Of a stretch of 64,000 nucleotides of DNA, positions 8,271 to 18,602 are shown one piece after another. Made by a program: the position numbers and the translations under genes. The stretch comes from Alphaproteobacteria bacterium (lineage in GTDB: Bacteria > Pseudomonadota > Alphaproteobacteria > CACIAM-22H2). Position 1 is the first letter of the stretch, and every line of letters begins with the position of its first letter. The DNA is taken from NCBI GenBank assembly GCA_016793165.1, contig JAEULA010000074.1:1-64000 (forward strand), written 5' to 3'. The notes under the pieces are model-generated. The model was given only the letters and a program-made list of their open reading frames with translations, was not told the origin of the DNA and did no database searches.

Positions 8271-9569
8271 ATGGACTTCGCCAAGCTGCTGCGCGACGCG
8301 TTCCGCGAGACGATCGGCTTCGTGGGGGCGTGCATCTTCTACGTCGTGGCGCCGCTGCGCTGGCCCCGGCGCTGGGCGGAGCGCGCAAGCGATCCGAACA
8401 CGCCGTCGACGCAGGGATATCTCGAGACCCGGCTGTTCTTCTTCCTGTCGGTCGCAGCCTGGATCGTGTTCATCCACGTCTTCCTGCCGCCGCCGGGCAC
8501 CGGCTCGATCGCGCCGACGCGCGAGGCCGTCGAGGCGCAGCGCCAGCAGATCCTCGACAGCTTCGTGCAGGCCTTCGCCGGCGGGATGCGGGGCGCAGCG
8601 GCCACCGGCCTCGTGCTCGGCGGCGTCGTCGCGACGGCAATTCTCGAGGCCTGGCTGCGCCTGCGCGGCCGCGGCCGCGCCAGCAGCGCGCGCATCGACC
8701 TCGTCGTGGTCGCGCTCGGCGTGATGAACGTCTACGTGTTCCTCGTCGCGCGCGTCGGCGCCTATGTCGGCAAGGACGGGATCGCCTCGCTGCTGGCGTC
8801 GATCTCGCGAGCGGCGGTCGAGATGCAGTGGCCGACGCCCGTCGAGATGCTGCTCTCGGTCGGCGCCGGCGGGGTGACGCGCAATCTGGTGCTGGTCTGC
8901 GTCATGGGCGTGCTCGCCCTGCTCCACATCGCGATGGCCTGGGTGCTGGCGAGCCCGCTGCGCATGGCCGTCGCCGAGGCGGATCCGGCAGCGGCCGCCG
9001 CGGCGCCGTCGCCGCCCGCCGGCGGCGGCACGCGGGCGCCGATGGTCGTCCTCGCGCTCGCCGGATTCGCCGCCGTCTGCGCCGGCATGCTCGCCGCCGA
9101 AGCGATCCGCGAGGGTCAGCCGCGGCTGGGCGAGATCGCGCTGCTGCCGGCCGAGGCGGCCGGCGGCGCGCGCGGCTGCGTTCTCGTGACGACGCTGGTC
9201 AACGAAAGCGAGCGTCCCGTCCTGGTGACGCGCGCCCATTCCCTCGACCTGCGCCTGCGCGTCGGGCGCGGCGACGGCCAGTGGTCGCAGCCGATCCAGT
9301 TCGAAGGCGAGGTGGCCAGGATCAACGGCAGGGCAGAGGACGCGCTGCTCGTCCGCCCGGGCGAGACCGTGCTCGTCGCCTCGGGACCGCTGCGCCTCGT
9401 CCGGCCGGGAGCCGGTATGGTCGCGTCGATACTGCAGCGCGGCGTCGAGCTGCGCGCGCCCGCCTCGCTCGAGACCTGGCTGAGCGGCGGCGGCCGCGCA
9501 CTGCGGCTGGCGCCGGTGCTCCGCCCGGCCACGTCGGTGGCCGCCTGCCTCGGCGCGCCCGCGACGTGA
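8271..9569 (+). CDS. Unknown multi-pass membrane protein with C-terminal soluble domain
   Basis: I do not recognise this family. From the ATG at 8271 (GGGAGCG ribosome binding site 4-5 bases upstream) it is 432 residues; an upstream ATG at 8187 would add a basic, poorly conserved-looking leader. Hydrophobic segments lie at about 15-30, 55-72, 108-127, 142-160, 205-228 and 262-282, then about 150 residues of beta-rich soluble sequence follow (e.g. VLVTRAHSLDLRLRVGRGD). An Ala/Pro/Gly-rich linker (about 235-260) precedes the last helix. The C-terminal part resembles a receptor-like or accessory domain outside the membrane, but this is inference from hydropathy. It follows the aminotransferase on the same strand. 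Confidence 0.7.
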   Translation: MDFAKLLRDAFRETIGFVGACIFYVVAPLRWPRRWAERASDPNTPSTQGYLETRLFFFLSVAAWIVFIHVFLPPPGTGSIAPTREAVEAQRQQILDSFVQAFAGGMRGAAATGLVLGGVVATAILEAWLRLRGRGRASSARIDLVVVALGVMNVYVFLVARVGAYVGKDGIASLLASISRAAVEMQWPTPVEMLLSVGAGGVTRNLVLVCVMGVLALLHIAMAWVLASPLRMAVAEADPAAAAAAPSPPAGGGTRAPMVVLALAGFAAVCAGMLAAEAIREGQPRLGEIALLPAEAAGGARGCVLVTTLVNESERPVLVTRAHSLDLRLRVGRGDGQWSQPIQFEGEVARINGRAEDALLVRPGETVLVASGPLRLVRPGAGMVASILQRGVELRAPASLETWLSGGGRALRLAPVLRPATSVAACLGAPAT

Positions 9570-9593
9570 GACGGCGTCGCAGCGGCGCCCGGC

Positions 9594-11276
9594 TCAGCGC
9601 GCCTTCGCCGCCTTCGCGCGCTCGCGCAGGCCCGAGATGGTCAGGCGGGTCGACACGATCTCGGGATCGGTCAGCAGCTCGATCACCGCCGCGCGGCCGG
9701 ATTTCAGCGCGCGATCGAAGGCGGGCGCGAAGTCGTCGGTTCGGCTCACCCGCTCGGCGTGGCACCCCAGCGCCTTTCCCAGCGCCGAGAAGTCCTGATC
9801 GCTGAGGTCGGTGCCGACGACGCGCTCGGGATGCTCGCGCTCCTGATGCATCCGGATCGTGCCGTACATCTTGTTGTTGAACACGATCACGATCGGCTTG
9901 CCGCCGTACTGCACCGCCGTCGCGACCTCCTGGCCCGACATCATGAAGCCGCCGTCGCCGACGAAGCTCACCGTCACGCGGTCGCGATGCACGAGGCTCG
10001 CGGCGACGGCGGCCGGCACCGAGTAGCCCATCGCACCGGACGTCGGCCCCACTTCGCGACGCGGCCGTCCGAAGCGCAGGAAGCGCTGCGGCCATCCCGT
10101 GTGGTTGCCGGCGTCGAGCGTGACGATCGCGTCCTTTGGCAGCAGCTCGTCGAGCACGTGCATGACCTTCGCCGCGTCGAGCGCGCCCGCGTAGGCGGGC
10201 ACGTCGAGCGTGGCGAGATAGTCCTGGCGCGCGGCCGCGGTCCACGCCGCCCAGCGCTTGCCGTCGAGCGGCACCATCGTCTCGGCGGCGGCGAAGAAGC
10301 CGTCGCCGGTGGACACGACGCCGAGGCTCGGCCGGAACACGCGCCCGAGTTCGTCGGCGTCGGGATGGACGTGGACGAGCGTCTGCCGGGGCTGCGGGCT
10401 GTCGAGCGTCGTGTAGCCCTGGGTCGTCATCTCGCCGAGGCGCGCGCCGACCACCAGCACGACGTCCGCTTCCTTGAAGCGCTTGATCAGCGCCGGCGGC
10501 CCCGACGTGCCGAGGTCGCCGGCATAGACCGGCGACGCGTTCGAGAACAGCTCCTGGCGACGGAACGACACCGCGGTCGGGATGTTGTTCGCCTCGGCGA
10601 AGGCGACGGCGCGCCGGCAGGCGGCGTCCGACCAGCACGAGCCGCCGATCAGCATCAGCGGCTGGCGGGCGCCGTCGAGCAGCTTGCGCACCGCCGCGAC
10701 GTCGGCCTGGGTGGCCGCCGCGCGATGCGCGACATAGGGCTCGGCGTCGCGCACGTCGGCGGTCTCGACGAGCATGTCCTCGGGCAACGCCAGCACGACC
10801 GGGCCTGGACGGCCCGAGGTCGCGACGTGATAGGCGCGCGACATGTACTCGGGGATGCGGTCCGTGCGGTCGATCTGCGTCGCCCACTTGGCGACCGGGC
10901 CGAACATCTGGCGGTAGTCGATCTCCTGGAAGCCCTCGCGGTCCATCGCGTCGCGCGCGACCTGGCCCACGATCAGGATCATCGGGGTCGAGTCCTGGAA
11001 CGCGGTGTGGACTCCGACCGCCGCGTGGCACGCGCCGGGACCGCGGGTGACCATCGCGATGCCCGGCTTGCCGGTGAGCTTGCCGTAGGCCTCGGCCATG
11101 TTGGCTGCGCCCGCCTCGTGGCGGGCATTGATCAGCCGGATCTGCGGCGAGTCGTAGAGCGCGTCGAGCACCTCGAGATAGCTCTCGCCGGGGACGCAGA
11201 ACGCCATGTCGGCGCCGTGCACGAGAAGCTGGTCGACGAGGATGCGGCCGCCGGTGCGGCTGTTGCGGGTCGTCAT
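9594..11276 (-). CDS. Acetolactate-synthase-like ThDP-dependent enzyme
   Basis: A 560-residue thiamine-diphosphate enzyme with the three-domain POX/AHAS layout. The N-terminal Pyr domain has the catalytic glutamate E54 in RHEAGAANMAEAYG; the central TPP domain follows; the C-terminal PP domain carries the ThDP-Mg motif from GDGGFMMSGQE (near residue 440) to the NN of VIVFNNKMYG. Start at 11276 (MTTRNSR) gives the normal N-terminus; an upstream ATG at 11345 reads through likely leader DNA. No ilvN-type regulatory subunit is adjacent, so a catabolic carboligase/decarboxylase (acetolactate synthase IlvG-like, glyoxylate carboligase-like or similar) is as likely as branched-chain synthesis. It is divergent from the ABC exporter at 11451. 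Confidence 0.88.
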   Translation of the reverse strand: MTTRNSRTGGRILVDQLLVHGADMAFCVPGESYLEVLDALYDSPQIRLINARHEAGAANMAEAYGKLTGKPGIAMVTRGPGACHAAVGVHTAFQDSTPMILIVGQVARDAMDREGFQEIDYRQMFGPVAKWATQIDRTDRIPEYMSRAYHVATSGRPGPVVLALPEDMLVETADVRDAEPYVAHRAAATQADVAAVRKLLDGARQPLMLIGGSCWSDAACRRAVAFAEANNIPTAVSFRRQELFSNASPVYAGDLGTSGPPALIKRFKEADVVLVVGARLGEMTTQGYTTLDSPQPRQTLVHVHPDADELGRVFRPSLGVVSTGDGFFAAAETMVPLDGKRWAAWTAAARQDYLATLDVPAYAGALDAAKVMHVLDELLPKDAIVTLDAGNHTGWPQRFLRFGRPRREVGPTSGAMGYSVPAAVAASLVHRDRVTVSFVGDGGFMMSGQEVATAVQYGGKPIVIVFNNKMYGTIRMHQEREHPERVVGTDLSDQDFSALGKALGCHAERVSRTDDFAPAFDRALKSGRAAVIELLTDPEIVSTRLTISGLRERAKAAKAR

Positions 11277-11450
11277 GGGATATGTCCCGAACCTGTGAAG
11301 GGATGATGGCGGCGCGAGTAGACGGGCACGCCCTCGCCCTGTCAACGAACCGCGTGCCGCAGCGCCGCCGATAGCGCGGGCCGCGCCGAGCTGTGCTTCA
11401 CTGCGCCCCCTTTTTTACGGCGCGGCACCGCGCCCCGGAGTCGTCCGCCC

Positions 11451-14400
11451 GTGTATTTCGATCGCGAGCTTTGGAGATTCACGCACGGCCATCGCGCGCG
11501 CCTCGCGGCCGCCGTCGCGGTCGGGCTCGCCGCCGTCGTCGCCGGGCTCGCACGCCTCGCCATCTTCGGCTGGCTCGTCGGCCGCGCGCTGGCCGGCGCG
11601 GGCATCGCCGAACTCCTGCCCGGCGTCGGGCTCGCCCTGGCGGCGATCGCGCTGCGCGCGGTGCTGGAGACCTGGCGCACGCGGCTCGCAGACGCGACGT
11701 CCGCCGCCGTGCAGCACGCGCTGCGCGCCGCGCTCTACGACCGCGTCATGGCGCTGGGGCCCGCGCATTTCACCTCGGCGCGCACCGGCGACGTGACCGT
11801 CGCGCTGATCGACGGGGTCACCCAGCTCGAGACTTTCTTCGGGCGCTACGTGCCGCAGCTGCTGATCGCGGCGGCGACGCCGGTGCTGGTGTTCCTCGCC
11901 GCGATCTGGATCGACGCCGGCATCGCGACGGTGCTGCTGCTCGCCGCGCTGGCGGCGTTGGCGCTGCCGAGCGCGCTGCACCGGCGCGAGCATCGCGCCG
12001 CGATCGAGCGCTCGCGCGAGCACCGACGCTTCTCCGCCGATTTCCTCGACGCGCTGCAGGGCCTGGCGACCCTCAAGGCCTTCGGCCAGAGCCGGGCCCA
12101 GGCCGAGCGGCTCGCGGAGCGAAGCTGGGCGCTCACCCGCGCGACGATGCGGGTACTTCGCACCAGCACCGCGACGCGCGGCGTCACCGATGCGGCGATC
12201 GCGATCGGCACGGCGGCGGCGTTCGTGATCGGCGCAGCGCGCGTCGCCGACGGCACGATGTCGATCGCGGCGCTCGCGGTCCTCCTGATGCTCGGCACGG
12301 AAATGTTCCGGCCGCTGCGCGACCTGCGCGAGCTGCTGCACGGCGGCATGCTCGGACAGGCGGCGGCCGTCGGGATCCGCGCGCTGCTCGATGCGGTACC
12401 GAGCATCGACGATCGCGGCGCGGCCGCGGCGCCCGCGCGCGCGCCGGCGCCGCGGCTGGCGCTGGAGCACGTGACGTTCGCCTATCCCGATCGGGAGGTT
12501 CCCGCGCACCGCGAGCTCAGCCTGGAGGTCGCGGCCGGCGAGCGCGTCGCGATCGTCGGGCGCAGCGGCTCGGGCAAGACATCGATCCTGCGCCTGCTGC
12601 TGCGCTTCTACGATCCGCAGGCCGGCACGATCCGGCTCGACGGGATCGACATCCGCACGCTGCCGCTCGCGACGCTGCGCGCCCAGTTCGCGGTCGTGAG
12701 CCAGGACTGCTACCTGTTCCACGGCAGCGTCGCCGACAATCTGCGCCTGGCGAAGCCCGGTGCGAGCGACGCCGAGCTGCGCGCCGCGGCGGCCGACGCC
12801 AACGCCCTGGAGTTCATCGACCGCCTGCCCGAGGGCCTGGCCACGATCGTCGGCGAGCGCGGCGTGCGGCTGTCCGGCGGCCAGCGCCAGCGCCTCGCCA
12901 TCGCCCGCGCGCTGCTGCGCGAGGCGCCGATTCTCGTCCTGGACGAGGCGCTTTCGGCCGTCGACGCCGAAAGCGAATCCCTCGTGCAGCAGGCGCTCGA
13001 CCGCCTCATGGCGGGGCGCACGACGCTGATCATCGCCCATCGCCTGTCGAGCATCCGCGGTGCCCAACGCATCGTCGTGATGGCGGACGGGCGGGTCGTC
13101 GAGCAGGGCGGCCATGACGAACTGCTCGCCCGCCGCGGCGCCTATCACGCGCTGATGGCCGAGCAGGCCGAGCAGGTCGCCGATCGCCTCGGCCCCGAGT
13201 TCGAGGCCGCCGACGCGGCGCGGCCGGCGACCGAGGCGCCCGCGGCGTCGGTCGCGGCGAGCGGCCCGCTGCCGCCGCGCGGCTGGCCGGCGGTCCTGCG
13301 CGATCTCGTGCGCATCATCGCACCGCTCGGCGGCAGCTTCGCGGCCACGCTGGGCCTAGGGGTGATGCGCGTCGCCGCCTATATCGGCGTCGGCGTGCTC
13401 GGCGCCCTGATCCTGCGGGCATTGGTCGAGCAGCGGCCCTACGGCGGCCTCGCCTGGGCGCTGGCGATCATGGCGCCGCTGGCCGGCCTGCTGCACTGGC
13501 TGGAATCCTGGCTCGCGCACGACATGGCCTATCGCCTGCTCGCCGAGATGCGCCTCGCGCTCTACCGCAAGCTCGATGCCCTCGCCCCGGCGTACCTGCT
13601 TCGCCGACGCTCGGGCGATCTCGTCGCCAGCGCGACGCAGGACGTGGAGACCGTCGAGTACTTCTTCGCGCACACCGTGGCGCCCGCATTCGTCGCCGTC
13701 CTCGTGCCCGGCGCGGCCCTGGTCTGGCTCGCCGGGACGCATTGGGCGATCGCGGCCGCCTTCCTCCCGTTCCTGATCGTCGCGGCGGCGCGCCCGTTCC
13801 GCGCCCGTGCGCGCATCGATGCGCTCGGGCGCGAGGCGCGCGCGACGATGGGCGAGCTCAATGCCGTCACCGTCGACACGATCCAGGGGCTCGGCGAGAT
13901 CGTCGCCTTCCAGCAGGAGCGGGCGCGGCGCGCGACGTTCCTCGCGGCCGTCGCGCATTACGCCGAACGGCGCCTGCCGCTGCTCGCCGACCTCGCGCGC
14001 GAGAAGTCGGCGATCGAGGCTCTGGCCGGACTCGGCGGCCTCGCCGTGATCGTGACCGGCGCGGCGCTGGCCGCCGCCGGCGCCATCGCGCCGACCGCGA
14101 TCGCGCTGCTCGCCCTCGTCGCCATGGCCTCGTTCCTGCCGGTCTCGGAGATCGCGCAGGTCAGCCGCCAGCTCGCCGAAACCTACGGCGCGACCGAGCG
14201 CCTGCACGCCGTCCATGCCGAGACGCCGGCGGTGGCGGACCGGGCCGGCAGCCGCCCCCTCCCGCCCCCGGCGCCCGGAACCGGGCAGCGCATCGCGATC
14301 GCGGACCTGCATTTCGCCTATCCGGGAACCGCGACGCCGGTGCTGCGCGGCGTCGCGCTCGAGATCCCGGCGGGCGGGTCGCTCGCCGTGGTCGGCCGCT

Positions 14401-15023
14401 CGGGCGCCGGCAAGACGACCCTCGCCCAGCTGCTGCTGCGCTTCTTCGACCCCGATCGCGGCGTCATCCGCTTCGAGGGGATCGACCTGCGCGACCTGCC
14501 GCTGGACTCGCTGCGCCAGCGCATCGCGCTGGTGTCGCAGGACACGCATCTCTTCAATGCCAGCCTCGGGGACAACGTCCGCCTCGCGCGCCCCGATGCC
14601 GACGACGACGCGCTGGCGCGCGCCCTCGACCAGGCGGCGCTGACCGGATTCGTGGCCGGCCTGCCCCAGGGGCTCGACACGCCGGTCGGCGAGCGCGGCG
14701 TCCAGCTCTCCGGCGGCCAGCGCCAGCGCGTGGCGATCGCCCGCGCCTTCCTGAAGGACGCGCCGATCCTGGTGCTCGACGAGGCGACCTCGCATCTCGA
14801 CGCCGAGAGCGAGCGCACGGTCCACGCGGCGCTGGACTCGCTGCGCCACGGCCGCACGACGCTGATCATCGCCCATCGCCTGTCGACCCTGCGCAGCGCG
14901 GATCGCATCGCCGTCCTCGATTGCGGACGAATCGCGGAGCTGGGCACCCACGAGGCGCTGATCGCCCGCCAGGGCCTCTACGCCCGTCTCGTCCGACGGC
15001 AACTTGCGGGCGCGGCGGCCTGA
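11451..15023 (+). CDS. Single-chain CydDC-like ABC exporter (two TMD-NBD halves)
   Basis: A 1,190-residue full ABC exporter made of two fused half-transporters. Half 1 (about 1-570) has six helices and an NBD with Walker A GRSGSGKTS at 370-378, signature LSGGQRQ near 474 and Walker B LVLDEALSAVD. Half 2 has Walker A GRSGAGKTT near 982, LSGGQRQR and LVLDEATSHLD. Membrane-domain stretches such as GDVTVALIDGVTQLETFF and RRSGDLVASATQDVETVEYF resemble CydD and CydC, the heterodimer that exports cysteine/glutathione and supports cytochrome bd assembly. No cydAB lies nearby, so the substrate is open. The start is GTG, with CGGAG 10 bases upstream. Confidence 0.88.
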   Translation: MYFDRELWRFTHGHRARLAAAVAVGLAAVVAGLARLAIFGWLVGRALAGAGIAELLPGVGLALAAIALRAVLETWRTRLADATSAAVQHALRAALYDRVMALGPAHFTSARTGDVTVALIDGVTQLETFFGRYVPQLLIAAATPVLVFLAAIWIDAGIATVLLLAALAALALPSALHRREHRAAIERSREHRRFSADFLDALQGLATLKAFGQSRAQAERLAERSWALTRATMRVLRTSTATRGVTDAAIAIGTAAAFVIGAARVADGTMSIAALAVLLMLGTEMFRPLRDLRELLHGGMLGQAAAVGIRALLDAVPSIDDRGAAAAPARAPAPRLALEHVTFAYPDREVPAHRELSLEVAAGERVAIVGRSGSGKTSILRLLLRFYDPQAGTIRLDGIDIRTLPLATLRAQFAVVSQDCYLFHGSVADNLRLAKPGASDAELRAAAADANALEFIDRLPEGLATIVGERGVRLSGGQRQRLAIARALLREAPILVLDEALSAVDAESESLVQQALDRLMAGRTTLIIAHRLSSIRGAQRIVVMADGRVVEQGGHDELLARRGAYHALMAEQAEQVADRLGPEFEAADAARPATEAPAASVAASGPLPPRGWPAVLRDLVRIIAPLGGSFAATLGLGVMRVAAYIGVGVLGALILRALVEQRPYGGLAWALAIMAPLAGLLHWLESWLAHDMAYRLLAEMRLALYRKLDALAPAYLLRRRSGDLVASATQDVETVEYFFAHTVAPAFVAVLVPGAALVWLAGTHWAIAAAFLPFLIVAAARPFRARARIDALGREARATMGELNAVTVDTIQGLGEIVAFQQERARRATFLAAVAHYAERRLPLLADLAREKSAIEALAGLGGLAVIVTGAALAAAGAIAPTAIALLALVAMASFLPVSEIAQVSRQLAETYGATERLHAVHAETPAVADRAGSRPLPPPAPGTGQRIAIADLHFAYPGTATPVLRGVALEIPAGGSLAVVGRSGAGKTTLAQLLLRFFDPDRGVIRFEGIDLRDLPLDSLRQRIALVSQDTHLFNASLGDNVRLARPDADDDALARALDQAALTGFVAGLPQGLDTPVGERGVQLSGGQRQRVAIARAFLKDAPILVLDEATSHLDAESERTVHAALDSLRHGRTTLIIAHRLSTLRSADRIAVLDCGRIAELGTHEALIARQGLYARLVRRQLAGAAA

Positions 15024-15134
15024 GGCGCCCTGCGCTGCCGCGCCGCAGGGGGTGTGACGCGCATCACTTGCCCTGGGCGCGACACCGATTCATCGTCCAT
15101 TCGAACGACAAGGAAGGCCCCCGGCCGCCCCGCC

Positions 15135-15620
15135 ATGGCTGAGCCTCGCACCGACGCGACCCTCATGGAGCACATCGAGGCCCCCTCGGGCTTCAGGCAG
15201 CTCGTCGGGTTCAAGCTCGACAGCTGGTGCTGCGACGAAGCCGTGGTGTCGATCGTCGTCGGTCCCCGCCACCTCAATCGCAGCGGCAACGTGCACGGCG
15301 GCGTCCTGACCACGCTGATCGACGCCGCCGGCAGCTTCGCCGGCTGCTTCACGCCGATCTGCGGCAATGTGCGGAAGGCGACCACGCTGTCGATGGCGGT
15401 CGAGTTTCACGCCCCGATGACCACCGGCCGCATCGTCGCGCGCGGCCGCGTCACCCGCACCGAGGGACCGGTCTTCCACGCCGCGGTCGAAATCGCGACG
15501 GCGGCGGGCGCGGCGCTCGCGACCGGGCAGGTGCGATATCGCTACCAGCCCGGCTCAGAGACCCCGGACGGCGTGCCCCTGCCCCGCGGACCCGAACGGC
15601 GCGGCACGACCCTGGGCTGA
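15135..15620 (+). CDS. PaaI-type hotdog thioesterase
   Basis: A 161-residue hotdog-fold protein of the PaaI/acyl-CoA thioesterase group, expected to hydrolyse an acyl- or aryl-CoA in the cytosol. The active-site helix region reads GNVHGGVLTTLIDAAG, with HGG at 54-56 and the usual acid D63. Family members of this size act as tetramers in phenylacetate or fatty-acid breakdown, but no paa genes are nearby. The ATG at 15135 was chosen because the upstream in-frame ATG (15054) adds a basic leader; AAGGAAGG lies rather far upstream (about 15 bases). It trails the ABC exporter by 111 bp on the same strand and converges with the peptide-importer operon. Confidence 0.87.
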   Translation: MAEPRTDATLMEHIEAPSGFRQLVGFKLDSWCCDEAVVSIVVGPRHLNRSGNVHGGVLTTLIDAAGSFAGCFTPICGNVRKATTLSMAVEFHAPMTTGRIVARGRVTRTEGPVFHAAVEIATAAGAALATGQVRYRYQPGSETPDGVPLPRGPERRGTTLG

Positions 15621-15705
15621 TGCGGACTCCGGCAGCCGACCGCCCCGGCGGACCGCGGCGCGGCCACGGCGGTCACGCGCGATCGAGGCCGTCGCGACGC
15701 GTTGA

Positions 15706-16700
<995 letters not shown>

Positions 16701-16704
<4 letters not shown>

Positions 16705-17678
16705 GACGCCACCGCCGCCGCGCCGCGCGGGTAGTGGCAGCGCACCCGGCTGGCGTCGTCGCCGGCGGCGGGCGGCGCCTCGCGCCGGCATCGCGCGTCG
16801 GCGTCCGCGCAGCGTGGATTGAAAAGGCAGCCGCTCGGCCGGTCATCGATACCGGGCACGACGCCCTGGATCGTCGAGAGGCGCCGCTTGTCGTGGGCGC
16901 GCTCGGGCAACGCGTCGAGCAGGGCGGCGGTGTAGGGATGGCGCGGCGAGCGGAACAGGCCGGCCGCGGGCTGCTGCTCGACGAGCTGGCCCGCATACAT
17001 GACCTGGATGCGGTCCGCGGTCTCCGCGACCACGCCCATGTCGTGCGTGATCAGGACAAGCGCCATCCGGCGCTCGCGCTGCAGCCCGGCGAGAAGCTCC
17101 AGGATCTGCGCCTGGATCGTCACGTCGAGCGCCGTGGTCGGCTCGTCCGCGATCAGCAGCCGCGGGTTGCAGGCGATCGCCATCGCGATCATCACGCGCT
17201 GGCTCATGCCGCCGGAGAGCTGGTACGGGAACGCGCGCAGCCGCGTTTCCGGCGCCGGGATGCCGACCTGGGCGAGCAGCTCGATCGTGCGCGCGCGGCG
17301 CTGGGCGCGGGTGCCGCCCTCGTGGACGCGCAGCGTCTCCATGATCTGGAAGCCGACCGTGAAGCACGGGTTCAGGCTCGTCATCGGCTCCTGGAAGATC
17401 ATGGCGATGTCCTTGCCGATGATCCGCCGACGGTCGCGGGCGCCCAGCCCGAGCAGGTCGGTGCCCGCGAAGCTCAACCGGTCCGCGGTGACGCGTCCCG
17501 GAAACGCGATCAGCCCCATGATCGCGAGCATCGCCACGCTCTTGCCCGAGCCGGATTCGCCGACGACGCCCAGCACCTCGCCCGCGTCGAGCGTCATGTC
17601 GACGCCGTCGACCGCGCGCAGCGCGCCGCGGCGCGTCGCGAACTCGACCGAGAGGTTGCGGATCTCGAGCAGCGCCAT
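16701..17678 (-). CDS. Peptide ABC importer ATPase, DppD/OppD type (importer 1)
   Basis: A 325-residue ATPase with Walker A GESGSGKSV at 40-48, Q-loop IFQEPMTSLNP, the DppD-style signature SGGMSQRVMIAMA, Walker B LLIADEPTTALD and H-loop THDMGVV. The HPY extension with cysteines (SGCLFNPRC...C...C) is intact at the C-terminus. The ATG at 17678 shares its A with the stop codon of the permease gene upstream (TGATG), so the start is well fixed. Longer in-frame readings to 17831 only read the permease gene in another frame. Confidence 0.95.
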
Positions 17679-18601
17679 CAGCGTTTCAGCTTCGGATCGA
17701 GGGCGTCGCGCAGGCCGTCGCCCATGAGGTTGAAGGCGAGCACGGTCACCAGGATCGCCAGCCCCGGGAAGGTGACGACCCACCAGGCCCGCAGGATGAA
17801 CTGCAGCGCATCCGCCAGCATCGTCCCCCATTCCGGCGTCGGCGGCTGCGCCCCGAGGCCGAGAAAGCCCAGCGCCGCGGTATCGAGGATCGCGGTCGAG
17901 AAGCCGAGCGTCGAGGTCACGATCAGGGGCGCCATGCAGTTCGGCAGCACGGTGTCGAACATCAGCCGCGGCAGGCGGGCGCCGGTCATCCGCGACGCCG
18001 TCACGTAGTCCTTGGACAGCTCGGCCAGCACCGAGGCGCGGGTCAGGCGCGCGAAGCCCGGCAGCACGACAATCGAGACCGCGAGCATGGCGTTGAACAG
18101 GCCCGGGCCGAGGATCGCGACGACCACGATGGCGAGCAGCAGCGACGGCAGCGCCAGGAGCGTGTCCATCGCGCGCATGATGACCATGTCGACCACGCCC
18201 GCGAAGAAGCCCGCGACAAGCCCGAGCATGACTCCGATGACGAGGCCGAGCGAGACGACGGTGAAGCCGACGACCATCGACACGCGCGCGCCGTGGATCA
18301 GGCGCGAGAGGATGTCGCGGCCGATGTCGTCGGTTCCGAGCAGGAAACGGGCCGAGCCTCCCTCGAGCCAGACCGGCGGCCGCAGCAGCGCGTCGCGATA
18401 CTGCTCTGCCGGCGGATGCGGCGCCACGACGTCGGCGAAGACGGCCAGCAGCGCGAACAACAGGATGACCGCGAGGCCCGCGACCGCCCCGTGGTTGGCG
18501 CGGAAGTCGCGCCAGACCTCGGCGATCGGATGCAGGTCGCGCGGGGCGGCCTTCCCGGCGGGCGCCGTCGCGATCGGGGCGGGGTCGGTCGCGCTGCCCA
18601 T
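17678..18601 (-). CDS. Peptide ABC importer permease, DppC type (importer 1)
   Basis: A 307-residue inner-membrane permease of the binding-protein-dependent (BPD) family, with an N-terminal OppC_N segment and about six helices. The cytoplasmic coupling (EAA-like) loop reads MTGARLPRLMFDTVLPNCMA, and the family landmark LGTDDIGRDILSRLIHGAR is present near residue 95. The C-terminus GDGLRDALDPKLKR is characteristic of DppC. It starts one base after the stop of the DppB-type gene. The N-terminal 25 residues are Ala/Pro-rich and precede the first helix. Confidence 0.94.
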   Translation of the reverse strand: MGSATDPAPIATAPAGKAAPRDLHPIAEVWRDFRANHGAVAGLAVILLFALLAVFADVVAPHPPAEQYRDALLRPPVWLEGGSARFLLGTDDIGRDILSRLIHGARVSMVVGFTVVSLGLVIGVMLGLVAGFFAGVVDMVIMRAMDTLLALPSLLLAIVVVAILGPGLFNAMLAVSIVVLPGFARLTRASVLAELSKDYVTASRMTGARLPRLMFDTVLPNCMAPLIVTSTLGFSTAILDTAALGFLGLGAQPPTPEWGTMLADALQFILRAWWVVTFPGLAILVTVLAFNLMGDGLRDALDPKLKR

Positions 18602-18602
18602 G

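Noticed and set aside
15054..15134. Longer start for the thioesterase and similar upstream ATGs for many genes
   Set aside because: The added residues are basic, low-complexity leaders without homology-like features, and closer starts fit the fold or ribosome binding site better.
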